This document shows positions 1 through 13,400 of a stretch of DNA of 64,000 nt, piece after piece. The position numbers were made by a program, and so were the translations under genes. Origin of the DNA: Ziziphus jujuba (taxonomy: Eukaryota; Streptophyta; Magnoliopsida; Rosales; Rhamnaceae); NCBI RefSeq assembly GCF_031755915.1, contig NC_083379.1, forward strand, positions 47,810,001 to 47,874,000, in the 5' to 3' direction. The notes beneath the pieces were generated by a model. That model searched no databases. It had not been told where the DNA came from and saw only the letters and a list, made by a program, of their open reading frames with translations. Numbering within the stretch: the stretch's first letter is position 1; each line of letters begins with the position of its first letter.

Positions 1-239
1 TGCATCAAATGCATGCATGGACATATATTTAGACAGAACGTATACAAGATTTGCCCATTTTTCAAGAAAATATACCCATCAATATAATAACTTCTCTTCC
101 ACGAAGTAGAGCAATTGGCCCCTGCCTACCGTTAGCAATCTACAAAGTCAAACAACCTGTCCCATTCCATCTAATTTACAAATAAAAAATAAAAACTCTA
201 TGAATAAATGTATGGACAGCCAAAAGAATAGTTGTATTA
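1..239. other. 3' flank of the DprA-like gene, no gene seen
   Basis: AT-rich sequence downstream of the minus-strand stop codon at 240-242. It probably holds the 3' UTR. I see no coding exon, RNA gene or repeat here. Confidence 0.5.
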
Positions 240-2701
240 TTAATCCAGGTAGAAGAGAGTCACAATTTTTCGGAGATTTTTGGCTTCTTGACACGTTTCC
301 ATGAGCAATTTACTATCATGGAAGGCAAAGCAAATCACTTGCTGTACGTGTGAAATGATGTCCATATTGCACAGCCTGCAGTTTCACCAAAACACTATCA
401 TTTGCATCTATCAAAGTCAAAAAGAATTAACACCATCAAAATAGGGTGCACCAGTGCAAAAATAAAAATAAATAAATAAAAAAAGCAAGAAATTATCTGG
501 AGTGACTTTCACTTTGTACACTTGGTAGTGCTGAAGAACTACAGGATAAACACACAATAATCATAACTAAGAGGAAAGAAGAATGTCTGCATCCTAGAAG
601 AAGGTTATGCATAATGGGTACTAACTTTACTGCACTAATCTTGTGCTCCATTGCAGCAGTGAGCAACTATGATCTTTTTCCTAAGAGAAGGGTGGTTAAT
701 GTACTACCGATTTCCATAAATTGGTAATACTCCCTTTATAGTAGTTTTTTTCAGTAACCATCGAGAAAAAAAATATTCCAATTCAGGCGTAACGAATTTA
801 AAATGTATCTGCTCTGTTCTAGATAGGCTACAAAGGCTAACTGAAAACGAAACAACCATATTATTAAGCAAATATATAGAGTTCTATGACAAAACCTGCT
901 TGCTTCTAACAGAGGTAGATGATCATTGTGAGGCTTCTCTATTACATTCTTCACCTGCAAATTTTCCAAAAGATGATGAAAATTTTAAAAATAAGGCCTT
1001 TATGTGTTACCAAGGAAGGAACCATCATATGCAGGGAGACAAGTGTATGCATAAATGTATGAAAAGGAAACTTTCCACTGATCACAACGTTGAACAAAAC
1101 CACAAGGGAAATAACAGAACGCCTAAAGAGACAAAAAGGGAAGTAAATAAAAGACAGATTGATCAAAACTCAGATGAGTCAAAATACCCAAAGCATGAGA
1201 CCAAGACACTAAGTAATTAATAACTAAGATTGCTAAAAGGTAAAAGGTTATGAAATTGTAATGTCAAGGATCATAAAATTTGTTATAAAAGAAGGTACTT
1301 CCTAGGAAAATTCTTACTTTTGACAATAACTCCTGACTCTCAGGAGGTTGCTTTTTCAAGCTCTGTGGCAAGATTACTGTAAGAAGCTCTGGTTTTTCTG
1401 CTCTCAAAGCACCCCTGATAACAGCAGCATTAGTGCCAGATGCTCCAGATGTATATATGTGATTTTTCTGCAATCAATAATCATTCAGCTACATGAGGAA
1501 CATGAAAATCAAAGGCAACTAACCAATTCACATTCAACATAAATAGGACATGTTACAATGCTAAATAGCATACAGCGTACTTATATATATTCACAGTTCC
1601 ACACCACATATAATGAAGTTCAAGTTCTTACAGTTATAACCATTGCGTAGCTAAGAATCTCAATAAGTTCTTGATGCATGAATCCCATATTCCGTGTCCC
1701 GAAAAAGCCAATAGCTCTAGGTCCTTGCTGCTGAATGGCTAATAATTCCTGCCAAAAGATAAGGTGCCTTAGAAACTCAATAAAGCAGCTTCAAATGTTA
1801 TGGGTGCTAAGACAAACCTGTAGATAATCCACATCAGGGGCAGGTCTAAACTCTGATACCAGAACTGCCCCTGATCCTTCAACAACAGATTGAGCTTGGG
1901 TTGGAATTTGACTGCCTACATCTTCTTCAGAACCAAACATGTGCGCACTACCTTTCTCTCCATATTCCGTATTGTCTATATCTTGATCTCTTCTCATATG
2001 TCCAGAAAGCCACTATACCAGTACAGAAAAAGAGAGCCCCTGGTAGTAAATCATTAGTGAAAACCAACTGCCCACAAAAAGTGGTGGTCATACAAGTTCA
2101 TTCACACAAGAGCGATAATATATGACAATCGTACAAGCTAGCCTCAAAAAAAATATCTGATTCATAAAACAAATTCTTTGGAAACCTAAACAGGTTATAC
2201 AGAGCTTTATGTTGCTTGCACAATCTCATCAAGCGATATACATGGCTAAAATTTATGCACTAAATGTTATATCAAATGAAATAAGAAACTCCTTGTGTTG
2301 TGACTACGTTTGCCCAATATATACGAAGATAAAAAAGGTGCTTATAATCCAAGCTTGAGAAAGTGTAATAGATACACTGTATATACATTGAAGCACACAA
2401 CCAGGCCAGTACCACTTCACCATCAGTTGAATTGTAAACTTCTAATAACAGATTTTAACAAATAAATGGTCCTATTCTTTTTGTAGGACTTCGCAACAAC
2501 TTAAACCGGTGACATTTAACATTCCAGTAGACTGCAAGAGGCAATAATATCAACTATGAAACAAATTCATCTATTTAAAATCAATTCACTGCTAAAAATT
2601 TGAACATAGATAGACAGAAGGCAGTCAATAGACCATTGCAACCTGGCTGTGGAGCTCCTAAAAAACCTCTGTAACCTGAATGTAGAGCTTATTAAAGACC
2701 T

Positions 2702-2736
<35 letters not shown>

Positions 2737-3799
2737 GTAAATTGAATTCAAGAGAAGAAAGTGCATACAAGTACATAAAGCCTATAACTCTAAACCAAGA
2801 AACTTGCATCAACATTTCAGATGGACAAAGAATTTATTATAAAGCTGAAGGCATAGCAAAAATCTTTTTTGCCAACTTCCAAACAAGTAAAAACGTAAAT
2901 GAACTATCCATTTAATTGAGGCAAAACTAAACTAAATCACTTACTTCTCTAAGTTTTTCTTTTCTCTGCTGGTTTCCTTCAAATTTAATAGCAACACCAT
3001 GAAACGCAGCCCCATGAAAACAATATTTGCAGCATATTTTTAACTTTAAAAAGTCTTTTTGTGAATATTATTAAAGGAAACAAATGGTTCTCCTATTTGC
3101 ATTGGCATTAAAAAAAAAAAAAAAAAAAAAATCCGGCTTTAGTCTCCTATTTACTATTTCAATATTTTCTTCACTCGATTATTTTGATTGAGAAAGCAGC
3201 TTCTTTCCGCTCTACATCAGAAAAAGCTTAAAGAAAGGCATGTCATTTATTTATAAATTGCTAATCAGCTAACAAAAAGTTAAAACTTTTTTGTAAAAAA
3301 CACAATTCGATCTGATAATGTAGGGAAAAAAACGCGGTTGAATGAATGGAATCTGAAGTATACTTTTTATATATGTATTATACATAAAAAGAAATAAAGC
3401 CCATCTTTCGATGGCGTACTAACTAGCAACACCAAGCAATAAATCGCTTAATTTTGTGTTAGAAGGAAAGTGAGCTTTGGTTGTAGACTATTTATTTAGA
3501 ATAATGAAAAAACAAATAAACCCAAGTCAAAAACCTCTATATTTCGCGTCCCAAACATTGCAACACACAAAACCCAATCTAGAACTCGAAGACTCATTCA
3601 TACATATAAGAGAAAAGAGAGAGTGATATACCGTCCGTCCCCGTAAAGGTGGTGACTTTCTGCGAGTGAATGTGTGGCGGCCATGGAATTTGACGGACTT
3701 GAATGGAAAATCTGAAGAATAAGAAGAAGAAGAAGTGGTGGTGGCGGCGGCGGCGGCGGTTAGAGGCAGGAAAAGCCTCAAAGGTAAGGTTACAGTCAT
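240..3799 (-). CDS. Plastid-targeted DprA/LOG-like Rossmann-fold protein (function unknown)
   Basis: Seven-exon gene encoding about 307 aa. Exons (minus): 3799-3632, 3043-2945, 2012-1818, 1748-1632, 1467-1318, 954-896 and 375-240; phases join without gaps. The acceptor of exon 2 is weak, so its 5' edge is uncertain. Residues 1-50 are rich in Ser/Thr/Arg/Ala with few acidic residues, as in a chloroplast transit peptide. The core reads RAIGFFGTRNMG (about 164-175) and YTSGASGTNAAVIRGAL (about 198-214). This is the glycine-rich nucleotide-binding layout of DprA/SMF-type Rossmann domains, which carry similar VGIVGSR and SGxAxGxD segments. The stretch PELLTVILPQSLKKQPPESQ and the end AKNLRKIVTLFYLD match a conserved plant family I recall as Arabidopsis At2g43945/At3g59870, annotated only as a chloroplast protein. 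The biochemical role is unknown to me; DNA or nucleotide binding is inference. Confidence 0.85.
2704..2735. repeat. Poly-T tract of about 32 bp in an intron
   Basis: Uninterrupted T run within intron 2 of the DprA-like gene. On the transcribed (minus) strand it is poly-A. Similar A/T runs of 18-25 bp occur at about 3110-3131, 4195-4213, 5024-5043 and 45811-45834. Confidence 0.9.
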
Positions 3800-5539
3800 T
3801 GTTCGGCTGATTTTCTCTTTTCTATTATTATTATTATTTTTTTTTTTCTTTTTGTTATTTCTTTGCGTTTTAGGGGCAGCTTTTTCTCTTCTTTTACTAC
3901 CCTTTTTTCTTTTTCTACATATACCCGCTACTACTTCATAATACCAGCAGCTCGTCTCAAAGTTGTTATTTTTGATTTTTCAATCCGACCCAATAAATAA
4001 TAAACCTTTATATTAGAAAAATGGGTCCGAGGACCGAGAGTGTTATCTTTGCGCTTTTCATTCTCTTTTTGCGTTCCTTTAATATTAATATATTTCTCAT
4101 ATTCTCCCTGAAAAATTGCAACCGAACGTCTATCTACTTTGTATGACAATCAAAAGGAAATCACAACCTTTTACATAAAATATACTTTTACTTAAAAAAA
4201 AAAAAAAAAAAAAGAAAAAATTTTCTTGTGGTTGCCATCCATCCAGCAACTACTTATACTCATCTTCACCTTCATATCTATTATCTATAATGGACGGATG
4301 CGTTACAAAATATTTAGTAACCAATACATTTACGGAAGTAGCAAGTTCAGACCTTAAATTTTATGTAACATTTTTTTTTTTTTTTTATTTCCTTTGCAAG
4401 TGAACGAAGAAAAATGTAACATGGGTGCACCCAATATATTTCCTATGCGAAGTAATATCAGCGGAGATATATAGAAGGATGATTTGCAATGCAAATTGCA
4501 CACCAACCCATTACTTGGTTTTAGCGTTATGATTTACCTTATGTTTGTATGTATGCATGCATGTATACCAACATAAGACAGACAAGTTGTAGGGTCCCAA
4601 CATCTCATAAATGATTTCTTAATATTCTTGGACCTGGTTGTACCACACAAACACACACCATGGCAAGGATCAGATTTAATGGACAAAGAAGTACTAGTTA
4701 AACAGCTCAAATTGATTTCAGACCTCTCATCCTCTTGTCACTTTGTCCGCCTCTCCCTCACCATTCTCGTAACTTTGGTTTCGATATTTTTAATTCGATC
4801 AAGAGGACAATATACCATTTTATTTGCACTTTCGAAAATCGATTGGAGTTTCCTAAGCAAAGCCAGTGCTATAATTTTCTATTACAAGCACTTGTTTATT
4901 ATCCCATATTGTCCCCCCTTTATTTAGTTTCGGATAGAAGTTAGAAGCCACATCTAACTTTTACGTGACCTTGCTAGGATAAAAGTCCATTTGTAGCTTT
5001 ATTTTATTTAAAAAGAGAGGGAAAAAAAAAAAAAAAAAAAAAACTCAACGATGATGATAATAATAAATAGCATATATTATTAGTAAAAAGATACTAACAA
5101 TTCTATACAGAATCAAAACCTTAAAATCCGTTTTGACGAGGTGATTATCTAATTTCAAACCTTAAAAAAAAAAAAAAATCTTGAATATCCATGGCATATT
5201 CAAGTTATAGTCACCTATGCCACTCATGTATAACCAGCATACATGGCAAATTCTGGTTGGGCGGGCAAATAAGAGAAACCATTTTATTTATAAGAGAGTA
5301 AGGATTAGAACACAATTGATGTCAATGTCATTGGGAAGATCAGATATAAGCATCATGAATACAAGAGGAGTCCTTCCAGCAAAAAAAAAAAAAAAAAAAA
5401 AGAATACAAGAGGAGTCAGAGATTATATTGCATAATATAATATGATGTATATCGGGAAAAAAAAAAAAGAAAAAAAAAGAAAAAGAAAAAGAAAACGAAA
5501 AAGAAACAACATAAAACAACAGAGTAGCCAGCCATCACA
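3800..5539. other. Intergenic region: DprA-like promoter and OEP37 3' flank
   Basis: About 1.7 kb without a convincing gene. The first few hundred bases should hold the promoter and 5' UTR of the minus-strand gene starting at 3799. The rest is A/T homopolymers, ACA-type repeats and short chance ORFs. The segment nearest 5539 should be the 3' UTR of OEP37. Confidence 0.5.
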
Positions 5540-6360
5540 TCATATATCCCATCTTTTTTTAACCCGGAACATCAAGGCTGATGATTTGATATCATCTTGT
5601 GGCACTTGCAGCATAAATTGAACTTTCATCTTCATAGGGGCAGTCTTTGCTTTCCCTCCTTCATCCCCCACCTGATAACATAAATATCAATTATCATTAT
5701 TAACTCAAATGCCCTTTGTTAATGAATTAGGTTTTTTTATTTTATTTCCAGCAAAGTTATATGTAGCTTGCTTAATTCAACTGTTTATTAATGTTAATTA
5801 ATAGTAAACATTTTAATTAACTATAAATTTAAGAGAGAAAAAAAGGAAATTAAAAAATAAATTCCAAATTAAACAAAATTTGAAATTGTGTTAATTTTTG
5901 GCTTTTGTTTTTTATTGTGTTTTTTTTTCCCCTTTCTTTACATTTGTAATTAATCGATATGTATAATGCACTTTAATTATCTCTAAATAACATTAACAAA
6001 TAATTAAAGTAAACAAATTATATACAATTTTGTAAGAACCTAAAACAAAAAAATAAAACCAAACACATCAACAAATGACACCTCAATAAATCATTTTCAG
6101 ATAACTTTATTCTTCTGATCCCCCATTTCTCTTCAATGCAATTTTAGAAAAAAAGGAACAAACTCATATAAGGTCTCAGAGACAAATAATGATTAATTGA
6201 AATAGATAAGAAAACAAAATGCTCTAGCTATATTATTATAACATATATAATGATTATAAACATATAACTTTGAACTATATAAGGGGATGATGCATATTGT
6301 TTTCAAGCATGCTTCATCTTAAGTTGGAAAGAAAAAGCATTCCATGAAGTTGGAAAAAAA

Positions 6361-6393
<33 letters not shown>

Positions 6394-8772
6394 ATGCTTC
6401 ATTGCATCATTCATGAAGTTGAAAATGTTGAGGAAGCATTCCATGCTGTCCAAGACCACAGCACCAGATACAATGTCAGATTGCAATTGCAGAAAATTAT
6501 AACTTGAAGCAACAAAAACATGTAATTGCATCACACGCCAGCATGTGCACAAACAAACTCCACACTTGGTACACAGGAAGTATGCAAGAGAAACACCAGC
6601 GATTTAATTATACCCAAGGAATGGTAGCAATAGCACTGCCAAAGCCACTAAAGAAGCAAATACTAAAAAGCATGAAGATGTAATATTATCATGCTAATTA
6701 AGTAATTTTTAACAGGAAAAAGATACAAAAAGTTGAAAAGTTTGTAATACGAAATCAATAAAGTCAAGCAAATCATGCAACTTACCCAAAGAGATGCCCA
6801 GCCAAGACGCACCTCTGAATCATATCCAGCTTTAAATTTGAAATCCTTACCATATGTGTGCTTGTAAACTGCACTCCAATTGTTGGCATCAAAATTGTAC
6901 CAGTAGCTGGATATTAAATCAATAAAACAATCCATGAGGGCCATCCAGTTGTAAGTCAAGCAGTAAATCAATGACTGAGAAACAAAAATAGCTACTACTA
7001 AGACATGACAATCCAGTAAACAACTTGTGTTAAAGAAATAGTATGTAACATGCAAATATCATCAAATACAAAATTTGGCATAATAATCTGAATCTCAACT
7101 TATCATATTTAGTTCTCAAACTGTGGCACATAAATTTAGCTAACAACTAGGTGTGTACTTAGTCTCAGTAAAATTATCATCAAGGTAAATTACATCTATA
7201 AACATGTGGTGACAAAAATTAAAAGACAATTTCAGTTTTGTCAGTCCCGATGAACAGAAACTAAAGCAACAGTATCAAGTTATGTGCGAGAAAGCAAGCC
7301 ACAATCAAAAAAGGGAGGGAGGGAGATATCTAACCTCAATTTGTCTGATGGACTAAATCGACGCTTAAATGCAAGAGATAATGCATTTGAAGGCAGGGTA
7401 ATGGTTGGGATAAAGGACATCTCGCCATCCTGCAGTAAAAATTGAAGTTTATCAACAACGCATGTACAGAAATAGTTGCAAACAAACGTATCCAAATACA
7501 TAGACCCAGAATATCTAGGAAGCAAAGACAGTGGTTTCCAAAGTTCACAAACCCAGCCATCCATCAGCACCTCCCCACCCACCTTTCACCCAAAAAACAT
7601 ATATATATATATAGATAGCAATGTGTGGAAAATGCTAAAGCTAACCTTAAAGGAATATCTTAGTTTCAAATCTTCATCCACGTAATGAGCAGTACACACA
7701 CCATTAAAGATTTGGCCTTTAGCAATACTATTTATTGATAACGTTCTCTGGACTTCCTCCTCTTCTCTCTCCTCCAAAGAAACTTCACCAAGGGGGAATT
7801 TAAGGGTTGCCTTTGGCTGCAGTACGAGGTAAGTAATTAATGATATAAGAAAATCACAGGAAAATGTCTACTCGCTAGAACATGTTAAACAGACAGAAGA
7901 TGATTTTTTATTTTTTATTTATTTATTATTTTAAAGTCCAGAGCCACAGTGTCTAAAAGTAAAATGATAAGTCCTGAAAAGTAGTCCCCGGGGGCAGAGA
8001 CTATACTCACCAAACCAACAGATGGAACAGCAGATGTTAGCTCCAATGCATATCCAGGTTCAGCAAGCTTTGCAACCATTGAAAGTTCTCCTTGCTGTGC
8101 CTGAGGAGGAAAATTCCATTATGCAATCATATATAAGATTAATTGGTCCATGGATATGCAAGTCTAAGTAAGTTATTGCTCTTTCTCTCCTACTAACATA
8201 ACATACGGAATCAATCTCTACTTATCCATGTATTACAATTGTGTTTGTTTCAATCTAAAATAAACTAGTTTATTTATTTATATATCTTTATAAGAGAAAT
8301 TCTGGTACAAAATTAGAAAGTTGAAATTTCATTTACAAAAAAGGAAAAAAAAAAATTAGAATTGAAAAGGGTAAGAAAGTTCTTCCACCTTGACATCGTG
8401 GACAGCACGGAGATGAAGCCGAGGAGCGACATCCAAGGAGGCCTTGAGGAGGGTGTTTTGGTCTTCAAGGTCGTAATGAAGAGAAAGGTGCTTGGAGATG
8501 AAAGCCAACTGAGGAAGAGAGACGTGGCCGTTGTGGTCGTTCTGGAAAGAAAGCTTGAACTTGGCGAGGCTGTCGAAGAGCTTGCAGGAGAACTTGTGGA
8601 AGAAAATGGAGGACTCGCTGTCGAATTCCGAAGTGAGTCGGACGGAAGGCCTTTTTGGAAACCTGCATAGGCGAGCCTCAGCCGGTAGAAGAGGATCGAC
8701 GATAGGAACTGGAGCCACCAGCATGTTAGGGTTTGGAGGGGGAGCCGAGGCTGCTGTTGCGGACTCCGCCAT
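5540..8772 (-). CDS. OEP37: Outer envelope pore protein 37, chloroplastic (OEP37)
   Basis: Beta-barrel cation-selective channel of the chloroplast outer envelope; its physiological cargo is not settled in the literature I know. Six exons (minus): 8772-8389, 8100-8011, 7816-7646, 7429-7335, 6906-6786 and 5671-5540, giving 330 aa with unbroken phase. Diagnostic strings are RVTSEFDS-type near the start (here RLTSEFDSESSIFFHKFSCK), FKRRFSPSDKL, YWYNFDANNWSAVYKHTYGK, KAGYDSEVRLGWASLWV and the C-terminal FMLQVPQDDIKSSALMFRVKKRWDI region, all close to Arabidopsis OEP37. The first ~35 residues are Pro/Ala-rich, as in the family. The start at 8772 is the first ATG of the open frame. The last intron (6785-5672) is the longest and contains a 32-bp poly-G run. 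The gene lies next to LARP6B and ITPK4 on the same strand, as I recall for Arabidopsis chromosome 2. Confidence 0.95.
6361..6392. repeat. Poly-G tract of 32 bp in the last OEP37 intron
   Basis: An uninterrupted run of 32 G on the plus strand (C on the transcribed strand), preceded by seven A. Near-copies of CATTCCATGAAGTTG lie on both sides of the run (about 6338-6355 and 6409-6445), suggesting a small local duplication around it. Poly-G this long is rare in plant DNA. Confidence 0.9.
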
Positions 8773-9039
8773 TGTTTTCGTTTCGTTTGCTTCACTGTCT
8801 TCTCTCTACCCTCGGACTACTCTGTGTGTGGACTCTCTTGGATATTATGAAATTGGGTTTCTGATTTTTTTTTTTTTAATTTTTTTTTTGGTTTCATTTT
8901 CAAATGCCCGATCCCAACAAAAAAATAAAAATCAATAAATTAAATAAATAAAATATTTATATATATATATATATATGTATTGTCAAAAAAAAAAATAGTA
9001 TTATATATATATATATATATTCATACAGTTGTATAATTT

Positions 9040-9380
9040 AAAATTTAAATTGGATTTGTTGGATTGTTATGAATTTCTATAAATTTCATAAAAAATTTAT
9101 AAGAATTTTATGAAATTTTTTATGTTAAGTTTGTATTTTATATTAATAATTTTTTTTATAATTTTTTTTTTAAAATTTATTATTTTTTAAAATTAATAAT
9201 TTTTTGAATACCTATAGATTTTAAAAGAATTCTATAAAATACTAATTGAATACATAATCTATTAAAATTCGAAATGAATATCATTAGATTTGTATAGATT
9301 CTTTTAAAATATAAATCAAATACCTCTAAATTTCTAAATATTTTTAAAATTCTTCAAATTCTAAATTGAATACATCATTT
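9040..9380. repeat. AT-rich dispersed-repeat or MITE-like remnant
   Basis: About 85% A+T. Words such as ATAGATTTTAAAAGAATTCTA, AATTCTATAAAATAC and AATTGAATACAT recur in direct and inverted orientation. Plant AT-rich foldback elements often look like this, but I cannot define termini or a target duplication. It may simply be low-complexity DNA. Confidence 0.3.
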
Positions 9381-9952
9381 TAATGTTTTTATATCTCTTA
9401 TCAGTATTATAATATAGATATCATTATTAAAAAAAAAAAATTATAACATAGATTTGATTTTTTAATATATTTATCTATTATATGATCCTTATTGCTTATA
9501 CAATTCAAAAAGAAAAAAAAGAAAAACTTACACCTATATACCTGTATATCCATAGATTTGGACTGACGATAAAATTATGTATTCATGTTGATAAGCTTAT
9601 AAGCTTAAACTAGTTGTAAAACCTATTCGACCACAACTATTTATAAACAAATGAAGAAATTTAATTAACTAATTGACGAGTTAAAAATATGCTATGAGAA
9701 TTGGTTTTATTAATTCAATTCTTGTCACCAAAATTTTCAACACACTCTCATCAAAATTCTTGCCACCAAAAATTTCAACACTCTCATAAAAAAATATATA
9801 GGCAATTGAAATGCAAAGCAACACAAGCCAAGAGGTAATAGTGTGATTGAGGAAGTACTCTAAAAGGGAGCATTCATTTTGCTACGTATTGTGAAAAACA
9901 ATTCTCAATTCTTAATAGCAATTCTTAATAATGAACATACAAATATGTTAAC

Positions 9953-9955
<3 letters not shown>

Positions 9956-10008
<53 letters not shown>
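9956..10008. repeat. Compound (TA)n(GA)n microsatellite
   Basis: About 15 TA units pass directly into about 11 GA units. A near-identical compound array occurs at 42822-42866, upstream of the MRL7-type gene. Confidence 0.95.
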
Positions 10009-10413
10009 CTGAAAATGCGTTCTTTTTTAACGTTCATTTCTTCAATTACTTCTTTATCTATAGGTACAAGTAATTCATCACTGCTTTTCTTTGTTTTTTC
10101 CTTTTTTTTTTTTTTTTTTTGTTATTTTCTTTTCTTTCTACATCAATGGAATAAAAAAAGAGGGGCAAAAATCACATCTGTTTTCACCACATACCCGACT
10201 AGAGAACACCAAAAGAAAAAAGAAAGAAGAGTAATCAACTAATAGAGACAAAGTTGAGGGTTGCTTCAACTAGATAGGGGATTGACAGCCTTATGTAAAA
10301 ACCCTGCCATCAACACCCACATGAGAAGCACAGATCCCATCCCCATCAGAACCCCAAACATAACATGGAGAAGCACACCTTCTAGAGCTAGTATGTTAAA
10401 TCATCACATTTCA

Positions 10414-13400
10414 TTATGTGGTAATCCTAACAGAAACTGGTTTCCCCCGACCCACTGCAAATCCTCTCGTACCATCAGGCATGCGGGGTCCGGGAGGCTG
10501 CTGCTTTGCAACACCTCCTGCCTGATCATTACTACCTGAATTGTTGTTTTGGGGGGGAGTTCCCACATGATTTGCTCTATTATTGTGATTGTATTGACCT
10601 CTTCCACGTCCCTTGTTGCGCCCCCGATTCCGCCCTTTTCTCTGTCCCCCTTCCTTGTCATTGCAATGTTCCTCTCCCTATCAATGAATGGTCAATATTT
10701 TAAAGCCAAATAGGATGGACCAAAAGTAGCACTGACAACTATTAAAGTTCCCAAAATCTCTTGATTTTTTATTTAAGTAATCAAATTTGTTATCATCAAC
10801 TGATAAATTCTTTAGTTCTGTTAAAGAAACAGAAGTGTACGCTTTTAAAGTGATACCAGTTACCAGTAGAACACACAAATGTAAGATACTCAAACTAAGA
10901 TTTGTCTCAAAATGATCCTTTATTTGCTGAAAAATATTATAGATTTAGTTTTACTGTTTTACCCTAAATCACATTTGAATTGGATATTAATGGTAAATCT
11001 TTAATATATGGTTTCTACAAACAAACAAAATTATAATATTCTACTAACCCATTTTAAATTTTCAATAATAAAAATCTGCTAAACACTTACTAGATGTTCA
11101 TGAGAATTGGCATCAGAGTGCTGAGAAGAATCTTCTGATTGTTTCTCAAAGGCCAAGTGCTCAGATGTGTAATTATCATCTTCCTCACATTGAACATCTC
11201 CATCATGCCCTTTTTTTCCTCGTGCTTGGATAGGTTTGGACTGAAAAAATAAACAGAAAAAAGAAGAATATATATATATAAACAACTCAATGAGTTGGTC
11301 CAACTCAAATGATCAACTAATGCAAATCAGTCAAGTCTCTTGGTTTAGGGACCAACGCACATGCATTCACACTTTCCCATACACTTAACAAATGCATCCA
11401 TCTTAGCAAACGAGATTCTTTTTCTGATCAGAGTAAATCAGATTATTTTTAATATCCGAAATATACAACTTTTTTTTACCTATAGAATTGAAAACTTTCA
11501 CCAATGAACTCACATTCTGTATCAGTGAACTATGTGTCCAATTATACTAGCAGGATTTGCATTCAACTAAAACAAAGAACCATAAGGCATTACGCATATA
11601 CCGTGCGTTTAAGCATTAAACGGACCCTAAGACCACTCCTCCAATTCCTCTCATCATTTAGCTCTGCAGCCTGCAGAATAGTAATGGACAAATTATTTTT
11701 TCCATTGAGATGGGACAAAACAAACTGCCAGATGATAAAATAAGAGAACTTACGGCCTTTTCAGCCAGCTCAACAGATTCATATTCGACAAATGCATGCA
11801 ACTGCACAGCAGAAAGATGAACATCATATTAGATTCTGACATAAAAGAATACTAATAATTGAAGAGTAGCAATTGCATTGTTGCTGATATACCTCACTAT
11901 GTATGTTTATGTCCTAAAATCCAATAACTAGTCACCTAATGCAGCATTGTAAACTTTCATTCAGAGTAGGGATCCATGTATAGTTACAATGAGAAAATCA
12001 CTTAAATTACCCACATTATAGTAGTAGCTAAAAGACAAATGCATTAAAGTTACTTTATATTGTACCAAACCAATCGATGATCATATCAGGATATAATCCT
12101 TTGGTGAATCCATGAAAAACAGCATTCCAATTAGTAAAGCATAGTTGCATACAAGCACCTTCTTTTAATAAAAAAGCCCCAAAACTAATCAAAATGGACA
12201 ATTAGGGAATAGACTAATTATGGAAGTCACCAAACAGGAATTGCATCACATGGAAACAAATAGAAACACAGCGTGAACTTGTCTTAGAGGCTTGAGCGAT
12301 ATTTTACTAGGTTTTCTGAAAGCTCATTAATGATTGATCACATAGCATGTCAACAAATAAGTAAAGAAAGTTTGGAAAAGGATCCACATGACAAGCAAAG
12401 AAAGTTTGGAAAAGGATCCACATGACATTCATATTCACTAAAATGGTATACTGCCACTGAAGCAAAGCCCATCAATACAAAGTAAATGGCAATTCTTAGT
12501 CATAGAAATAAAAAACATGTCTAACGAACTAGCGAGAACCTGCCTCAAGATAGTCGTGTTCGTCTATACCTTATTACTGAAGAGCATGCAATCAGCTTTT
12601 GCTGATCTGGATGCTGAAGAGGCCCCTCCATTGGAGATTTGCGGCTGGCAGGTGCGGATTGTTTTCACACTGAAGAGCTCAACAATGAATAAATACTCAT
12701 AATTGCTAATTAGGAGAAAATAAAAAGCATTCAATTATAGTTTTCAAGCAAAAAGTTATCTAATACCTTCCAACAGCAGAGAAAACCTTCATAAGATTTT
12801 GGTGGCAATGATCCTCCGGCAAATTTTCAGCAACAATTATGCGGGACTGTACATAATATATGAAAATCAGATGATAAAAATTCAAATTGAAGATTCAGTT
12901 GTTTACAACCTCAAGAATATCATCTTAAACAGGAAAAATACACCAAAACTTATAAGACATTAGAAATAAATAAATATATGAAAAGAGAAAAGGAACCATT
13001 ACTGAAAAACAGAATAATGATGCATGCCCAAAGGAACAGAATAACATTATAAACAAGACAACAAAGTATCTTGCTAAAAAATACAACGTGGCAGATCCAA
13101 AGAAGCAAGTTAAACCTACTTGCAACTCTTCCATATCAGACTCTGTCAGGGGATGCTGGCGTTTAACCTTTTTTCCATCTTCACTAACAACCTACAAATA
13201 TGAAATTAAACGAAGGTGACAGTCAAAGGTTAAATCAACTGAAAGCAATAAAAATATATAGTGATTCAACAAGAGAAGATTATAGTAGGTGACGCAAGAG
13301 ATAAACAAACTAACTCACAAGCTTTGATGAGTTACGCAAAACAGTTGCAAGCTGGGCATGACTACTAGTGAGGGCCTTAATCTTTTTGAAAGATGCAACA

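Larger units (their letters stand above)
8773..10413. other. Intergenic: OEP37 promoter, AT-rich repeat, LARP6B 3' flank
   Basis: The segment just above 8773 should hold the OEP37 5' UTR and promoter. At 8950-9020 there are AT dinucleotide runs. At about 9040-9380 there is a very AT-rich stretch with recurring AATTCTATAAAAT and TTGAATACAT motifs. At 9956-10008 there is a TA-then-GA microsatellite. The last 170 bases are probably LARP6B 3' UTR. I see no gene. Confidence 0.6.

Noticed and set aside
2567..2915. ORFs on both strands around 2567-2915
   Set aside because: They run through the poly-T/poly-A tract, coding only poly-Lys or poly-Phe, and lie in an intron of the DprA-like gene.
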